A stretch of DNA of 64,000 nt from JANQPX01 sp041398025 (GTDB lineage: Bacteria > Pseudomonadota > Alphaproteobacteria > Geminicoccales > Geminicoccaceae). This document shows, one piece after another, positions 32,927-42,346 of this stretch (positions within the stretch are counted from its first letter, which is position 1; each line of letters opens with the position of its first letter). The stretch is taken from NCBI GenBank assembly GCA_041398025.1, contig JAWKVM010000041.1, positions 1-64,000 on the forward strand, written 5' to 3'. The notes under the pieces were generated by a model. That model was not told the DNA's origin, searched no databases, and worked only from the letters and a program-made list of their open reading frames with translations. The position numbers were made by a program, and so were the translations under genes.

Positions 32927-34101
32927 ACCTGTTCTGGAGCAAGGTGCTGCGCTTTCTGGTGATCGCGATGCTGCCGCTCACCCTCATGGTGCTCGGCCTG
33001 ATCCTGCTGCGCGACATCCTGTTCCCGTTCCTGGTGGGCATGGCGGCCGCCTACATGCTCGATCCGGCCGCCGACCGCCTGGAGCGCATGCGCTTCTCGC
33101 GCCTGGCTGCCACCAGCATCATCGCGATCGTGGTGTTTCTGGTCTTGTCCCTGGTGGTGCTGATCCTGCTGCCGCCGCTCGCCGATCAGAGCGCCAGGCT
33201 CGCCGCCGAACTCCCTTCCTATGTCGAGGGCCTGCGCGACCGTCTGCTGCCGGCGCTCACCAGCCTGATCGAGCGCTTCAGCCTCGGCACCGACCTGTCC
33301 GCCACCGGCATGATCAAGGAGCAGTCGGGGAAGGCGATCGAGGTGTTCGTCGGCTCGGTGACCGGGCTTCTGCAGTCGGGCGTGGCACTGCTGAACCTGG
33401 TGGCGCTGATGTTCGTGACACCGATCGTCACGTTCTACATGCTGCGCGACTGGGATCGCATGACCGCCTCGATCCGCGACCTGGTGCCGCCGGATCATCT
33501 GTCGAGCTTCGATCATCTGAGCGATCAGATCGACGAGGTGCTGGCGGGCTTCATCCGCGGCCAGGGCCTGGTCTGCACGTTCCTCGCCCTGTTCTACGGC
33601 CTCGGACTTTGGGCGGCCGGCCTGAACTACGGCCTGATCATCGGCCTGATGACCGGGGTGGTTTCCTTCGTGCCGTTCATCGGCATGGCGATCGGCCTGG
33701 TGATCGGCCTTTCGGTGGCGGTGTTTCAGTTTCAGGACATCTGGATGATCGCCCTGGTCGCCGGCATTTTCGGGCTTGGCCAATTCATCGAAGGCAATCT
33801 GATCAGCCCGCGCCTGGTGGGCAGCCGCATCCATCTGCATCCAGTCTGGGTGATCTTCGCGGTGCTCGCCGGCACCGCCCTTTTCGGCATTCTCGGCACG
33901 CTGCTGGCCGTGCCGTTCGCCGCGGTCATGGGTGTGCTGATCCGCTTCTGGATCGAGCGCTATCAGCAGAGCGCCCTCTACCATGCGCCCGACAAGAGCG
34001 ACGAGGCCGAGCCCCAGATGGCGGTGCTGGACGCCGACGGCAAGGTCGCAAACGTCGCCGAGCGCAGGGCCGCGGGCGCGCCCACCAGGCCGGCCGGATG
34101 A
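32923..34101 (+). CDS. AI-2E family transporter (PerM-like)
   Basis: Polytopic membrane protein of 392 aa from the AI-2E exporter / PerM family. Segments around FLVGMAAAYMLDPAADRLER, the LVIALMFVTPIVTFYMLRDWD-like block and FGLGQFIEGNLISPRLVGSR are diagnostic. Despite the family name many members have other or unknown substrates. The start is a TTG at 32923 overlapping the previous stop (TTGA), with GGAG 8 bp upstream; the next in-frame ATG would remove part of the first helix. The stop overlaps the hdaA start. Confidence 0.88.
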   Translation: MNLFWSKVLRFLVIAMLPLTLMVLGLILLRDILFPFLVGMAAAYMLDPAADRLERMRFSRLAATSIIAIVVFLVLSLVVLILLPPLADQSARLAAELPSYVEGLRDRLLPALTSLIERFSLGTDLSATGMIKEQSGKAIEVFVGSVTGLLQSGVALLNLVALMFVTPIVTFYMLRDWDRMTASIRDLVPPDHLSSFDHLSDQIDEVLAGFIRGQGLVCTFLALFYGLGLWAAGLNYGLIIGLMTGVVSFVPFIGMAIGLVIGLSVAVFQFQDIWMIALVAGIFGLGQFIEGNLISPRLVGSRIHLHPVWVIFAVLAGTALFGILGTLLAVPFAAVMGVLIRFWIERYQQSALYHAPDKSDEAEPQMAVLDADGKVANVAERRAAGAPTRPAG

Positions 34102-34793
34102 GCGCTTCCGATCAGCTTCCCTTCGCCTTTCGCCACGATGCCCGAAGCGGCGTCGAGGATTTCATGCCGGCCCCCTCGAACCGGACGGCGCTCGCCTGGA
34201 TCGAGCGCTGGCCCGACTGGCCGGCCCCCGCCCTCATCCTCCACGGTCCCCCCGGCGCCGGCAAATCGCACCTCGCCGCCATCTGGGCGGCACGGTGCCA
34301 CGGCCTGCACCTGGGGCCTGAGCTTGGGGATGTGCTGGAGCTCGATGCGGCGCGCTGCTACCTGCTCGATCCGGCGGAGCCGATCGCGGACGAGGTGAAG
34401 CTGCTGCAGCTCTACAACCGGCTGCGCGAGGATGGCGGGTCGATGCTGCTCACGGCGACGCGGCCGGTGGCACAGTGGACGATCGCGCTTCCCGATCTGA
34501 GATCGCGCCTGGCGGCGGCGCCGTCGGTCGCGATCGAGGCGCCGGACGATCAGCTCCTCGCCGCGCTCCTTCTGAAGCTGTTCGACGACCGTCAGCTCGC
34601 CGTGCCGGAGCCGGTGATCCGCTACCTGCTCACCCACATGGAACGCTCCTTCGCCGCCGCGCGTGCCGTGGTCGAGGCGCTTGACCGCTTGTCCCTGGCA
34701 CGTCAAAGACCGATAACCATACCGCTTGCCCGTCTGGCGCTGCCGGCCGCAGACGAGGTAGAGGTAGAAGACGAGAGCGACAACGAAGACTGA
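34098..34793 (+). CDS. hdaA: DnaA-related regulatory inactivator HdaA
   Basis: AAA+ protein of 231 aa related to DnaA domain III, without the DNA-binding domain IV. In Caulobacter HdaA stimulates DnaA-ATP hydrolysis with the sliding clamp to prevent re-initiation. The clamp-binding motif is QLPFAF near the N-terminus, the P-loop is LILHGPPGAGKSHLAA, and the sensor region is SMLLTATRPVAQW followed by LPDLRSRLAAAPSV. An acidic tail follows. ATG overlaps the AI-2E stop (ATGA). Confidence 0.93.
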   Translation: MSASDQLPFAFRHDARSGVEDFMPAPSNRTALAWIERWPDWPAPALILHGPPGAGKSHLAAIWAARCHGLHLGPELGDVLELDAARCYLLDPAEPIADEVKLLQLYNRLREDGGSMLLTATRPVAQWTIALPDLRSRLAAAPSVAIEAPDDQLLAALLLKLFDDRQLAVPEPVIRYLLTHMERSFAAARAVVEALDRLSLARQRPITIPLARLALPAADEVEVEDESDNED

Positions 34794-34828
34794 GAAAACC
34801 CGAAGCTGACACAGGGAGTCCGAGAAAG

Positions 34829-35608
34829 ATGGATCTGGGGATTGCGGGCAGGAAGGCGCTGGTGTGCGCGGCGAGCAAGGGGCTGGGCCGCGGCTGCGCC
34901 ATGGCGCTCGCCAAGAACGGGGTCGACGTCACCATCACCGCGCGCACCGAAAGCGCGCTCGAAGCGACCGCCAAGGACATCCGCGACGCCACCGGGGCGA
35001 ACGTCGCCATCGTTGCCGGGGATATCACCACCGAGTCGGGCCGCAAGGCCGCCCTTGCCGCCTGCCCGGACATGGACATTCTGGTGAACAACGCGGGCGG
35101 GCCGCCGCCCGGCAATTTCCGCGACTGGACGCCCGAGGACTGGCAGGCCGCGTGCAACGCCAACATGATCACCCCGATCGAGCTGATCAAGGCGGTGGTC
35201 GACGACATGATCGGCCGCAAGTTCGGGCGCATCGTCAACATCACCTCGTCGTCGGTCAAGGCGCCGATCAGCATCCTCGGCCTGTCAAACGGCGCCCGCT
35301 CCGGACTCACCGGCTTCGTCGCCGGCATCGCGCGGGAGACCGTGCAGCACGGCGTCACCATCAACAACATCCTGCCCGGCCGCTTCGACACCGATCGCCT
35401 GCGCTCCGGCTTCGCCTTCCAGTCGCAGAAGACGGGACGATCCGAAGAGGAGCTCGCGAACGAGGCGATGGCCGCGGTCCCGGCCAGGCGTTTCGGCCAT
35501 CCCGACGAGTTCGGCGAACTCTGCGCCTTCATCTGCAGCGCCCAGGCGGGCTACATCACCGGCCAGAACTTTTTGATCGACGGCGGCGCCTATCCCGGCA
35601 CCTATTGA
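34829..35608 (+). CDS. Short-chain dehydrogenase homologue with altered active site
   Basis: SDR-fold protein of 259 aa with a nucleotide-binding site ALVCAASKGLGRGCAMALAK, the NNAG motif (ILVNNAGGPPPGNF) and the Ser region NITSSSVKAP. The catalytic Tyr-X3-Lys is not present: the aligned segment reads LGLSNGARSGL, with Ser153 and Arg157 where Tyr and Lys should be. A conserved SDR subgroup, often annotated FabG, has the same SNGAR-type motif, so this is a family trait and not damage. The reaction is unknown. 36 bp downstream of hdaA and 50 bp upstream of ribF. Confidence 0.88.
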   Translation: MDLGIAGRKALVCAASKGLGRGCAMALAKNGVDVTITARTESALEATAKDIRDATGANVAIVAGDITTESGRKAALAACPDMDILVNNAGGPPPGNFRDWTPEDWQAACNANMITPIELIKAVVDDMIGRKFGRIVNITSSSVKAPISILGLSNGARSGLTGFVAGIARETVQHGVTINNILPGRFDTDRLRSGFAFQSQKTGRSEEELANEAMAAVPARRFGHPDEFGELCAFICSAQAGYITGQNFLIDGGAYPGTY

Positions 35609-35657
35609 GGCAGAACGCCACCTTTACAGGCTGGAGCCCCATGGCCATAAGGCGCGC

Positions 35658-36644
35658 ATGAAGGTCCATCGTTCCCACCAGAAACTGGCAGACGCCACAC
35701 GCGGCACGGTGGTCGCCATCGGCAATTTCGATGGCGTGCACCGCGGCCACAAGGCGCTGATCCAGGCCGCGCGTGACAAGGCCGAAGCCCTTGGCGCTCC
35801 CCTCGGCATCGTCACCTTCGAGCCGCATCCGCTGCAGATGCTGCGCCCGGACGTGGCGCCGAAGCGGCTGACCCCGCTGCGCATCAAGACGAAGCTGCTC
35901 GCCGATCTCGGCGTCGAGCGGCTGTTCGCGCTCGTCTTCAACCAGGCCATGCGCGAGAAGAGCCCGGAGGCCTTCGTGCGCGACGTCCTGGAGCAGGGCC
36001 TCGGCGTGCGCCATGTGGTGATCGGCTACGACTTTCGCTTCGGCCACAAGGCGAGCGGCGACGCCGCCACCCTGATCACGCTCGGCCAGACCCACGGCTT
36101 CGGCGTCACCCGGATCGATCCCGTCCACTGGCATGGCGAGATCTGCTCCTCCAGCCGCATCCGCGCCGTGGTCAGCGCCGGCGACGTCGCCCAGGCGGCC
36201 GAACTGCTCGGTCACCCCTTCATGATCGAGGGCCGCGTGGTCGGCGGCGACAAGCGCGGGCGCGAGCTCGGTTTTCCGACCGCGAATATCCACCCGCCCG
36301 AGCCCGGCTCGCCGCGCGGCCCGGCACTCTGGCCGATGGCCGGCGTCTACGCGGTGCGCGCGAGCTGGATCGAGGCCGGCGAGACGGTCATCGCCGATGG
36401 CGCCGCCAATATCGGCCTTCGCCCGACCTTCAACGACCAGCAGGGCCACATGCTGGAAGTCTATCTGATGGACCGCAAGGTCGATCTCTACGGCAAGCGC
36501 CTCTGCTGCCATTTCGTGCATCGCCTGCGCGGCGAGAAGGCCTTTGCCGATGTCGAGCTGCTGAAGGAGCAGATGGCTAAAGACTGCGAGAACGCCCGCA
36601 TCGCCCTGGGCAACGTGCCGTTGCATGCTTACTTTAAGGGCTGA
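35658..36644 (+). CDS. ribF: Bifunctional riboflavin kinase / FAD synthetase
   Basis: Makes FMN and FAD from riboflavin. The N-terminal nucleotidyltransferase has IGNFDGVHRGHKALI and the substrate loop YDFRFGHKASGD, then ICSSSRIRAVVSAGDV. The C-terminal flavokinase domain begins at GRVVGGDKRGRELGFPTANI and includes the PTFNDQ and LEVYLMDRKVDLYGK motifs. Length of 328 aa is usual. ribF upstream of ileS and lspA is a common arrangement. Confidence 0.96.
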   Translation: MKVHRSHQKLADATRGTVVAIGNFDGVHRGHKALIQAARDKAEALGAPLGIVTFEPHPLQMLRPDVAPKRLTPLRIKTKLLADLGVERLFALVFNQAMREKSPEAFVRDVLEQGLGVRHVVIGYDFRFGHKASGDAATLITLGQTHGFGVTRIDPVHWHGEICSSSRIRAVVSAGDVAQAAELLGHPFMIEGRVVGGDKRGRELGFPTANIHPPEPGSPRGPALWPMAGVYAVRASWIEAGETVIADGAANIGLRPTFNDQQGHMLEVYLMDRKVDLYGKRLCCHFVHRLRGEKAFADVELLKEQMAKDCENARIALGNVPLHAYFKG

Positions 36645-36716
36645 GCTTGATGAGGAATTGCGGATCGACGATGACATTTTCCGCCGGACAGACCGAGAGC
36701 GCCTTTGACACCCTGG

Positions 36717-36800
36717 AGGGTTTCCGCCCGGGATCGAACCCGGGCCTGTCCATTTACGACCTCTGACCCAAGTCGACGCTGCGCCACGTTGGCGCCGTGA
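36717..36800 (-). other. tRNA-like T-arm fragment upstream of ileS
   Basis: In the 233-bp ribF-ileS gap, a 7-bp perfect stem GCCCGGG / CCCGGGC (36726-36732, 36739-36745) closes a 6-nt loop. On the minus strand it reads GCCCGGGTTCGATCCCGGGC, the hallmark of a tRNA T-arm (GGTTCGA), and 9-14 nt further is a CCA. The loop is one base short, and I find no matching acceptor 5' strand or convincing anticodon stem. I read it as a tRNA remnant or mimic, not a working tRNA. Confidence 0.4.
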
Positions 36801-36877
36801 CTTTTCGTGAAACTTGCGTAAACAAGGGCCGTGGCGGATTTCTGCCGCATCATGGCCGACATTGATGAGCTGACCCG

Positions 36878-39685
36878 ATGACGAAGGACTATCGCGACAC
36901 CGTCTTCCTGCCCCGGACCGAGTTTTCCATGCGCGCGAACCTGCCGCAGCGCGAGCCGGAGACCCTGGAGCGCTGGGAAAGGCTCGGCCTTTACCGTCGA
37001 CTGCGGACACAGGCTGCGGGAAAGGAAAAATTCATCCTGCATGACGGCCCGCCCTATGCGAACGGCCATCTGCATATGGGCACGGCGCTCAACAAGATCC
37101 TGAAGGACGTCATCAACCGCAATCAGCAGATGCTCGGCAAGGACGCCAACTACGTGCCGGGCTGGGATTGCCACGGCCTGCCGATCGAGTGGCAGATCGA
37201 GCAGAAGTACAGAAAGGCCGGCAAGGACAAGGATGCGGTGCCGGTGGACGAGTTCCGGCGCGAATGCCGTGAGTTCGCCGAGCACTGGCTGGACGTGCAG
37301 CGCGAAGAGTTCAAGCGCCTCGGCTGCCTCGGCGACTGGGACAATCCTTATACGACCATGAACTACAAGGCCGAGGCCGGGATTTTTCGGGAACTCGCCA
37401 AGTTCGCCATGTCGAACCAGCTCTATCGCGGCCGGAAGTCGGTGATGTGGTCCGTCGTGGAAAAAACCGCGCTGGCCGAGGCCGAGGTCGAATATCATGA
37501 CCACACCTCGACCACGATCATCGTCCGCTTCCCTGTAGCGACGCCGTCAAAAGTCGAGCTTGATGGCGCTGCCATCCTGATCTGGACCACCACGCCCTGG
37601 ACCATGCCGGCGAACCGCGCGGTCGCTTACGGCGAGGACATCGACTACGTCGTGATCGAGGTCACCGAGGTCGCCGAGGGCTCGCATGCCGTGGTCGGCG
37701 AGAAGCTGGTGCTGGCCGAGGGCTTGGTCGGATCGACGGCGAGTGAAGCCAAGATCGTCGGGCATAAGGTGCTGGCGACCTTCAAGGGATCCGCGCTCGC
37801 CGGCACCACCGCGAAGCATCCCCTTCATGGCCTTGGCGGCTACGAGTTCGAGGTGCCGCTGCTGCCGGCGGATTTCGTCACCACCGAGCAGGGCGTCGGC
37901 CTCGTGCACATCGCGCCTTCCCATGGCGCCGACGACTTCGAGCTCGGCCAGAAGCACGGCCTCGACGTGCCGGACACGGTCGCCGAGGACGGGCTCTACA
38001 CGGACAAGGTGCCGCTGTTCGCGGGCGTGCATGTGTTCAAGGCGGCGGAGCCGGTGATCGAGGCGCTGACCAAGAGCGGGGCACTCCTCGCATCAGGAAA
38101 GCTCGTCCACAGCTACCCGCACTCCTGGCGCTCCAAGGCGCCGCTGATCTTCCGCGCCGCCCCGCAATGGTTCATCCCGATGGACGGGGACGGGCGGCTC
38201 CGTGAAAAAGCGCTGACCGCCATCAGCGAGACCCGCTGGGTCCCGGCGGCCGGCGAGAACCGCATCCGCAGCATGATCGAGCACCGCCCGGACTGGTGCG
38301 TCTCCCGGCAGCGCGCCTGGGGCGTGCCGATCGCCGTCTTCGTCGAGAAGAAAACGGGCAACCTTTTGCAGGACGACGCGGTCAACGAACGCATCGCGAA
38401 TGCTTTCGAACAGGAGGGCGCCGACGCCTGGTTCACCAGCGATCCCGGCCAGTTCCTGGGGTCCGAGCGCAATCCCGACGACTACGAGCAGGTGACCGAC
38501 ATCCTGGATGTCTGGTTCGATTCGGGCTCGACCCATGCGACCGTGCTCGAGCAGCGGGACGACCTCCAATGGCCGGCCTCGCTCTATCTCGAAGGCTCGG
38601 ACCAGCATCGCGGCTGGTTCCATTCCTCGCTCCTGGAGAGCTGCGGCACCCGCGGCCGGGCGCCCTACGAGGCCGTCCTGACCCACGGCTTCGTGGTCGA
38701 CGAGAACGGGCGAAAAATGTCGAAGTCGGTCGGCAACGTCATCTCGCCGATGGACCTGATGAAGACCCAGGGCGCCGATATTTTGCGACTTTGGGTGGTC
38801 AGCGCCGACTATTCGGAAGACGTGCGCATCGGTCAGGAAATCCTGAAGGGCCAGGCCGACGCCTACCGCCGCCTGCGCAACACGCTCCGCTACCTCCTCG
38901 GCAATCTCGCCGATTTCCAGGAAAGTGAACGCTTGCCGGCGTCGGCCATGCCCGAACTCGAGAAATGGGTGCTCCACCGACTGACCGAGGTCGACAAGGT
39001 GGTGCGCGAGGCGAACGAGGCGTTCGACTTCCAGCGCCTCTACTCCACCATCCACCATTTCTGCGCGATCGACCTCTCGGCCTTCTATTTCGACATCCGC
39101 AAGGACACGCTCTATTGCGATCGCGCCGACAGCACGCGGCGGCGCGCAGCCAGGACGGCCCTCGACCATTTGTTTTCCTGCCTGACGGCATGGCTGGCGC
39201 CGGTGCTGGTGTTCACCGCGGAGGAGGCCTGGCTGACCCGCTTTCCCTCGGACGAGGACAGCGTGCATCTCAGGCTTTTCCCGGAGGTGCCGGCCGAGTG
39301 GCGCAATCCCGAGCTTGCGGCCAAGTGGGAAAGAATCCGCCGGGTGCGCCGCGTGGTCACCGGCGCGCTGGAGGTGGAGCGCCGGGAAAAGCGCATCGGC
39401 TCGTCCCTGGAGGCAGCACCGACGGTCTATGTCAATGCCGACGATGCCGCCCTTCTTCGGGACATCGACGGCGCCGAGCTCAGCATCACATCAGGCTTAG
39501 AGATCGTGGTCGGCGCACCGCCGGAAGGCGCGTTCATCCTCGATGAAGCCCCCGGCATCGGCGTGCTGCCGAAAAAGGCGGACGGTATGAAATGCCAGCG
39601 CTGCTGGCAGTTGTACGAAAAACTCGAAGCGGATGGCGTGTGCGCGCGCTGCGCCGATGCGGTGGCGACGCTGGAAGCGGCATGA
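36878..39685 (+). CDS. ileS: Isoleucyl-tRNA synthetase
   Basis: Class I synthetase of 935 aa. The HIGH-type motif GHLHMG is at residues 63-68 within DGPPYANGHLHMGTALNKIL, the KMSKS motif at 613-617 (GRKMSKSVGNVISPMD). The CP1 editing domain includes the ILIWTTTPWTMPANRAVAYG segment. The C-terminal zinc site is CQRCW followed by CARC. Begins MTKDYRDTVFLPRTEFSMRA, as in other proteobacteria. lspA starts 4 bp after its stop. Confidence 0.98.
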   Translation: MTKDYRDTVFLPRTEFSMRANLPQREPETLERWERLGLYRRLRTQAAGKEKFILHDGPPYANGHLHMGTALNKILKDVINRNQQMLGKDANYVPGWDCHGLPIEWQIEQKYRKAGKDKDAVPVDEFRRECREFAEHWLDVQREEFKRLGCLGDWDNPYTTMNYKAEAGIFRELAKFAMSNQLYRGRKSVMWSVVEKTALAEAEVEYHDHTSTTIIVRFPVATPSKVELDGAAILIWTTTPWTMPANRAVAYGEDIDYVVIEVTEVAEGSHAVVGEKLVLAEGLVGSTASEAKIVGHKVLATFKGSALAGTTAKHPLHGLGGYEFEVPLLPADFVTTEQGVGLVHIAPSHGADDFELGQKHGLDVPDTVAEDGLYTDKVPLFAGVHVFKAAEPVIEALTKSGALLASGKLVHSYPHSWRSKAPLIFRAAPQWFIPMDGDGRLREKALTAISETRWVPAAGENRIRSMIEHRPDWCVSRQRAWGVPIAVFVEKKTGNLLQDDAVNERIANAFEQEGADAWFTSDPGQFLGSERNPDDYEQVTDILDVWFDSGSTHATVLEQRDDLQWPASLYLEGSDQHRGWFHSSLLESCGTRGRAPYEAVLTHGFVVDENGRKMSKSVGNVISPMDLMKTQGADILRLWVVSADYSEDVRIGQEILKGQADAYRRLRNTLRYLLGNLADFQESERLPASAMPELEKWVLHRLTEVDKVVREANEAFDFQRLYSTIHHFCAIDLSAFYFDIRKDTLYCDRADSTRRRAARTALDHLFSCLTAWLAPVLVFTAEEAWLTRFPSDEDSVHLRLFPEVPAEWRNPELAAKWERIRRVRRVVTGALEVERREKRIGSSLEAAPTVYVNADDAALLRDIDGAELSITSGLEIVVGAPPEGAFILDEAPGIGVLPKKADGMKCQRCWQLYEKLEADGVCARCADAVATLEAA

Positions 39686-39689
39686 CGCC

Positions 39690-40169
39690 ATGACCGCGTC
39701 GCTCAGAAACGGCCTGTTCATCGCCCTCCTGGTGATCGTCCTCGATCAGATCACCAAGTGGATCGCGCTCACCGGCGTCGGTTTCGGGGCCGACCCGATC
39801 GCCGTGACCTCGTTCTTCAACCTGGTCCTGGTCTGGAATCGCGGCGTCAGCTTCGGCATGTTCAACGAGGCGGGCGCCGCCGGTCCCTGGATCCTGTCGG
39901 GCCTGGCCATCGTCGTGGTGCTCGGCCTTCTCTACTGGCTGAGACAGGCCGAGGCTCGGCTCACCGTGACCGCGCTCGGCCTGGTGATCGGCGGCGCTCT
40001 CGGCAATGTGATCGACCGTTTTCGTTTCGGCGCTGTCGTCGATTTCCTGGACGTCCATATAGCCGGCTATCACTGGCCGGCGTTCAACGTCGCCGATGCC
40101 GCGATCTGCGTCGGCGCCGGGCTGCTCCTGCTGGACGGGTTGCTGTCGCCGCAGCGGCAGACTACATAG
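39690..40169 (+). CDS. lspA: Prolipoprotein signal peptidase (SPase II)
   Basis: Aspartyl protease of the inner membrane that removes the signal peptide of lipid-modified prolipoproteins. It has four membrane helices in 159 aa. The catalytic Asp motifs are NVIDRFRFGAVVDFLD and FNVADAAICVGAGLLLLD, and the N-terminal motif is DQITKWIAL. ATG at 39690 is 2 bp after the ileS stop region. The following gene encodes a lipoprotein, a likely substrate. Confidence 0.96.
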   Translation: MTASLRNGLFIALLVIVLDQITKWIALTGVGFGADPIAVTSFFNLVLVWNRGVSFGMFNEAGAAGPWILSGLAIVVVLGLLYWLRQAEARLTVTALGLVIGGALGNVIDRFRFGAVVDFLDVHIAGYHWPAFNVADAAICVGAGLLLLDGLLSPQRQTT

Positions 40170-40202
40170 GCCTTTGTCCCTGACCTTATCGGGAGAGCTG
40201 GT

Positions 40203-40838
40203 TTGGTGCGCGCGTTCAGGTCTAGAGCTGCCTCCTTCGCCCTCCTCGGGCTCGCTTCGGGCCTGCTTCTCGGCGCCTGCAGCCGCGCCGAGAACGTGCA
40301 GGACGCGCTGGGCTACGAGCAGAAGGGCCCGGACGAGATGGCGGTGATCAAGCGCCCGCCTTTGATCCTGCCGCCCGACTACAATCTCCGCCCGCCGCGC
40401 TCGGACGATCACGCTGCCGCCAGCCAGAATGCCAGCGAAAGCGCGCGCGCGACGCTCCTGGGCCAGGATGCCGCAGGCGCCAACGGAACGCCGCCGGACG
40501 ACGGCGCAGCCCGTGCCCTGCTGACCAATGGTGCGGCGACGGCGGCGCCATCCGATGCGGCGAGTGAGGGCCAGAGCCTCCTGGTCAGCCGCACCGACCG
40601 GACCGAGCTCGGCCTGGATCAGCTTGCCGAGACCCGCAAGGAGAACCGGGTGGACACCGCCCTGCTTCGCCGCCTGCTCGCCTGGACACCGGAGGATCGC
40701 GCGGCGCCTGCAGAAGGCGCTGATGCTGCCGCCGGCGACGGCCAGGCGCCAGCCATCAGGGTGGTCAGCCGTGCGCAGACGCTGATCGACACCAGCCCCG
40801 CCCCTCAGGATCAGACCTCCGCGGCGGGCCAGGAGTAG
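40203..40838 (+). CDS. DUF3035 lipoprotein (BamF-like)
   Basis: Lipoprotein of 211 aa with lipobox LLLGAC (Cys near residue 26). The N-terminal DUF3035 motif ALGYEQKGPDEMAVIKRPPL and LPPDYNLRPP is conserved in alphaproteobacteria; in Caulobacter a DUF3035 protein (BamF) is part of the outer-membrane assembly complex. The remainder is Ala/Pro-rich and disordered. The start is TTG at 40203 or GTG at 40206, both within range of GGGAG. It lies between lspA and the M16 proteases. Confidence 0.85.
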   Translation: MVRAFRSRAASFALLGLASGLLLGACSRAENVQDALGYEQKGPDEMAVIKRPPLILPPDYNLRPPRSDDHAAASQNASESARATLLGQDAAGANGTPPDDGAARALLTNGAATAAPSDAASEGQSLLVSRTDRTELGLDQLAETRKENRVDTALLRRLLAWTPEDRAAPAEGADAAAGDGQAPAIRVVSRAQTLIDTSPAPQDQTSAAGQE

Positions 40839-40842
40839 CGGA

Positions 40843-42234
40843 TTGATCCCCCCCTCCATCAGGCGCCTTTGCGCCAGCCTCCTGTTCCCGGCCGCTCTGA
40901 TCGCCGGCGCAGGCTCATCGAGCGAGGCCGCCGTGTTCAATCCCGAGACCTTCACCCTCAAGAACGGCATGCAGGTGGTTGTCATCACCAACCGCCGCGC
41001 CCCGGTCGTGACCCATCATGTCTGGTACCGCATCGGCTCCTCCGACAGCCCGCCCGGCAAGTCGGGCCTCGCCCATTTCCACGAACATCTGATGTTCAAG
41101 GCGACGGACGAGCTCGCCTCCGGCGACTTCTCGAAGGAAGTCGCCAGGAACGGCGGCAACGACAACGCGTTCACCGGCCCGGACTACACCGGCTATTTCC
41201 AGACCATCGCGCGCGATCGCCTGGAGCTGGTGATGAAGATGGAAGCGGACCGCATGACCAATCTCGTCCTCGCCGAGGACGAGGTCCTGCGCGAGCGCGA
41301 CGTGGTGCTGGAAGAGCGCTCGATGCGCGTCGACAACAATCCGAGTGCCCGCTTCGCCGAGCAGATCAACGCCGCCCAGTTCCTGCATCACCCCTACCGC
41401 ATGCCGGTGATCGGCTGGCGCCACGAGATCGAGGCCTACACCCGCGAGGATTCGCTCGACTTCTACAGGACCTGGTATGCGCCCAACAACGCGATCCTGC
41501 TGGTCGCCGGCGATATCGACGCCGAGGAGCTGAAGCCGCTCGCCGAGAAATATTACGGCGTCATCCCGGCCAGGCAGATCCCGAAGCGCGTGCGCGTGCA
41601 GGACCCGCCGCAGGGTGCGGCACGCACCGTGACCCTCACCGATCCGCGCGTGCGCCAGCCCTCCTGGATGCGCTCCTATCTGGCGCCGAGCTTCAGCTCG
41701 GGTGCGACCGAGCACGCCTATCCGCTGACCGTGCTCGCCGAGATCCTGGGCGGCACCAGCACGTCCCGCCTCTACCGCTCTCTGGTGATCGATCAGCAGA
41801 TCGCGACCTCGGCCGGCTCCTATTATCGCGGCTCCGCCCTCGATCTCGCCACCTTCCGGCTCTATGGGAGCCCGAAGCCCGGCGTCAAGCTGGACGAGCT
41901 GGAAGCGGCGGTCGATGCGGAGCTCGCCCGTCTGATCGACGAGCCGATCACCGCGGACGAGGTTTCTCGTGCCACCAAACGCCTGGTGGCCGAGGCGGTC
42001 TATGCCCGGGATTCAATGAGCGGTGCGGTCAGGAGTTTCGGCATCGCGCTGACCACTGGACGCACGGTCGAGGATGTCGAAGCCTGGCCGGAACGCATCG
42101 CCGCGGTGACCGCCGAGGACATCGCGGCTGCGATCGAGGCCGTGATCGCGCCCGAACGCTCGGTCACCGGCCGTCTTCTGCCCGCGGATCTGCCGGAGAC
42201 CAGTGCCACGCAGCGCGCCGCCGTGTCGCAATGA
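40843..42234 (+). CDS. M16 family zinc metallopeptidase (catalytic partner)
   Basis: Periplasmic pitrilysin-type protease of 463 aa with a signal peptide (LCASLLFPAALIAGAGSSSEA). The inverted zinc motif HXXEH is complete (His78, Glu81, His82 in LAHFHEHLMFKAT), with the distal Glu expected about 75 residues later in LAEDEVLRERDVVLEER. The C-terminal half is the second M16 domain. A TTG at 40843 preceded by AGGAG is the start. It pairs with the next gene, the non-catalytic partner. Confidence 0.92.
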   Translation: MIPPSIRRLCASLLFPAALIAGAGSSSEAAVFNPETFTLKNGMQVVVITNRRAPVVTHHVWYRIGSSDSPPGKSGLAHFHEHLMFKATDELASGDFSKEVARNGGNDNAFTGPDYTGYFQTIARDRLELVMKMEADRMTNLVLAEDEVLRERDVVLEERSMRVDNNPSARFAEQINAAQFLHHPYRMPVIGWRHEIEAYTREDSLDFYRTWYAPNNAILLVAGDIDAEELKPLAEKYYGVIPARQIPKRVRVQDPPQGAARTVTLTDPRVRQPSWMRSYLAPSFSSGATEHAYPLTVLAEILGGTSTSRLYRSLVIDQQIATSAGSYYRGSALDLATFRLYGSPKPGVKLDELEAAVDAELARLIDEPITADEVSRATKRLVAEAVYARDSMSGAVRSFGIALTTGRTVEDVEAWPERIAAVTAEDIAAAIEAVIAPERSVTGRLLPADLPETSATQRAAVSQ

Positions 42235-42279
42235 GTGTCGAGCGCCCGTCGATCCGCCTGCTTTCGCCCCTGTCCGGCC

Positions 42280-42339
42280 CCCGCTTACCCACCCCTCGCT
42301 TGCCTATCCCCCGCTTGCCCATCACCCGCTTGAAAGAGT
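42280..42339. repeat. 15-bp tandem repeat between the M16 genes
   Basis: Three and a half imperfect copies of a 15-bp unit (CCCGCTTACCCACCC, CTCGCTTGCCTATCC, CCCGCTTGCCCATCA, then CCCGCTTGAAAGAGT) in the 112-bp spacer just before the second M16 start. The last unit merges with the AAAGAG ribosome-binding site, so copy number could alter translation of the second gene. Confidence 0.8.
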
Positions 42340-42346
42340 GCCTGTC

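Noticed and set aside
36645..36877. Intact tRNA gene between ribF and ileS
   Set aside because: Only a T-arm-like hairpin with a short loop is present; no acceptor pairing and no convincing anticodon stem.
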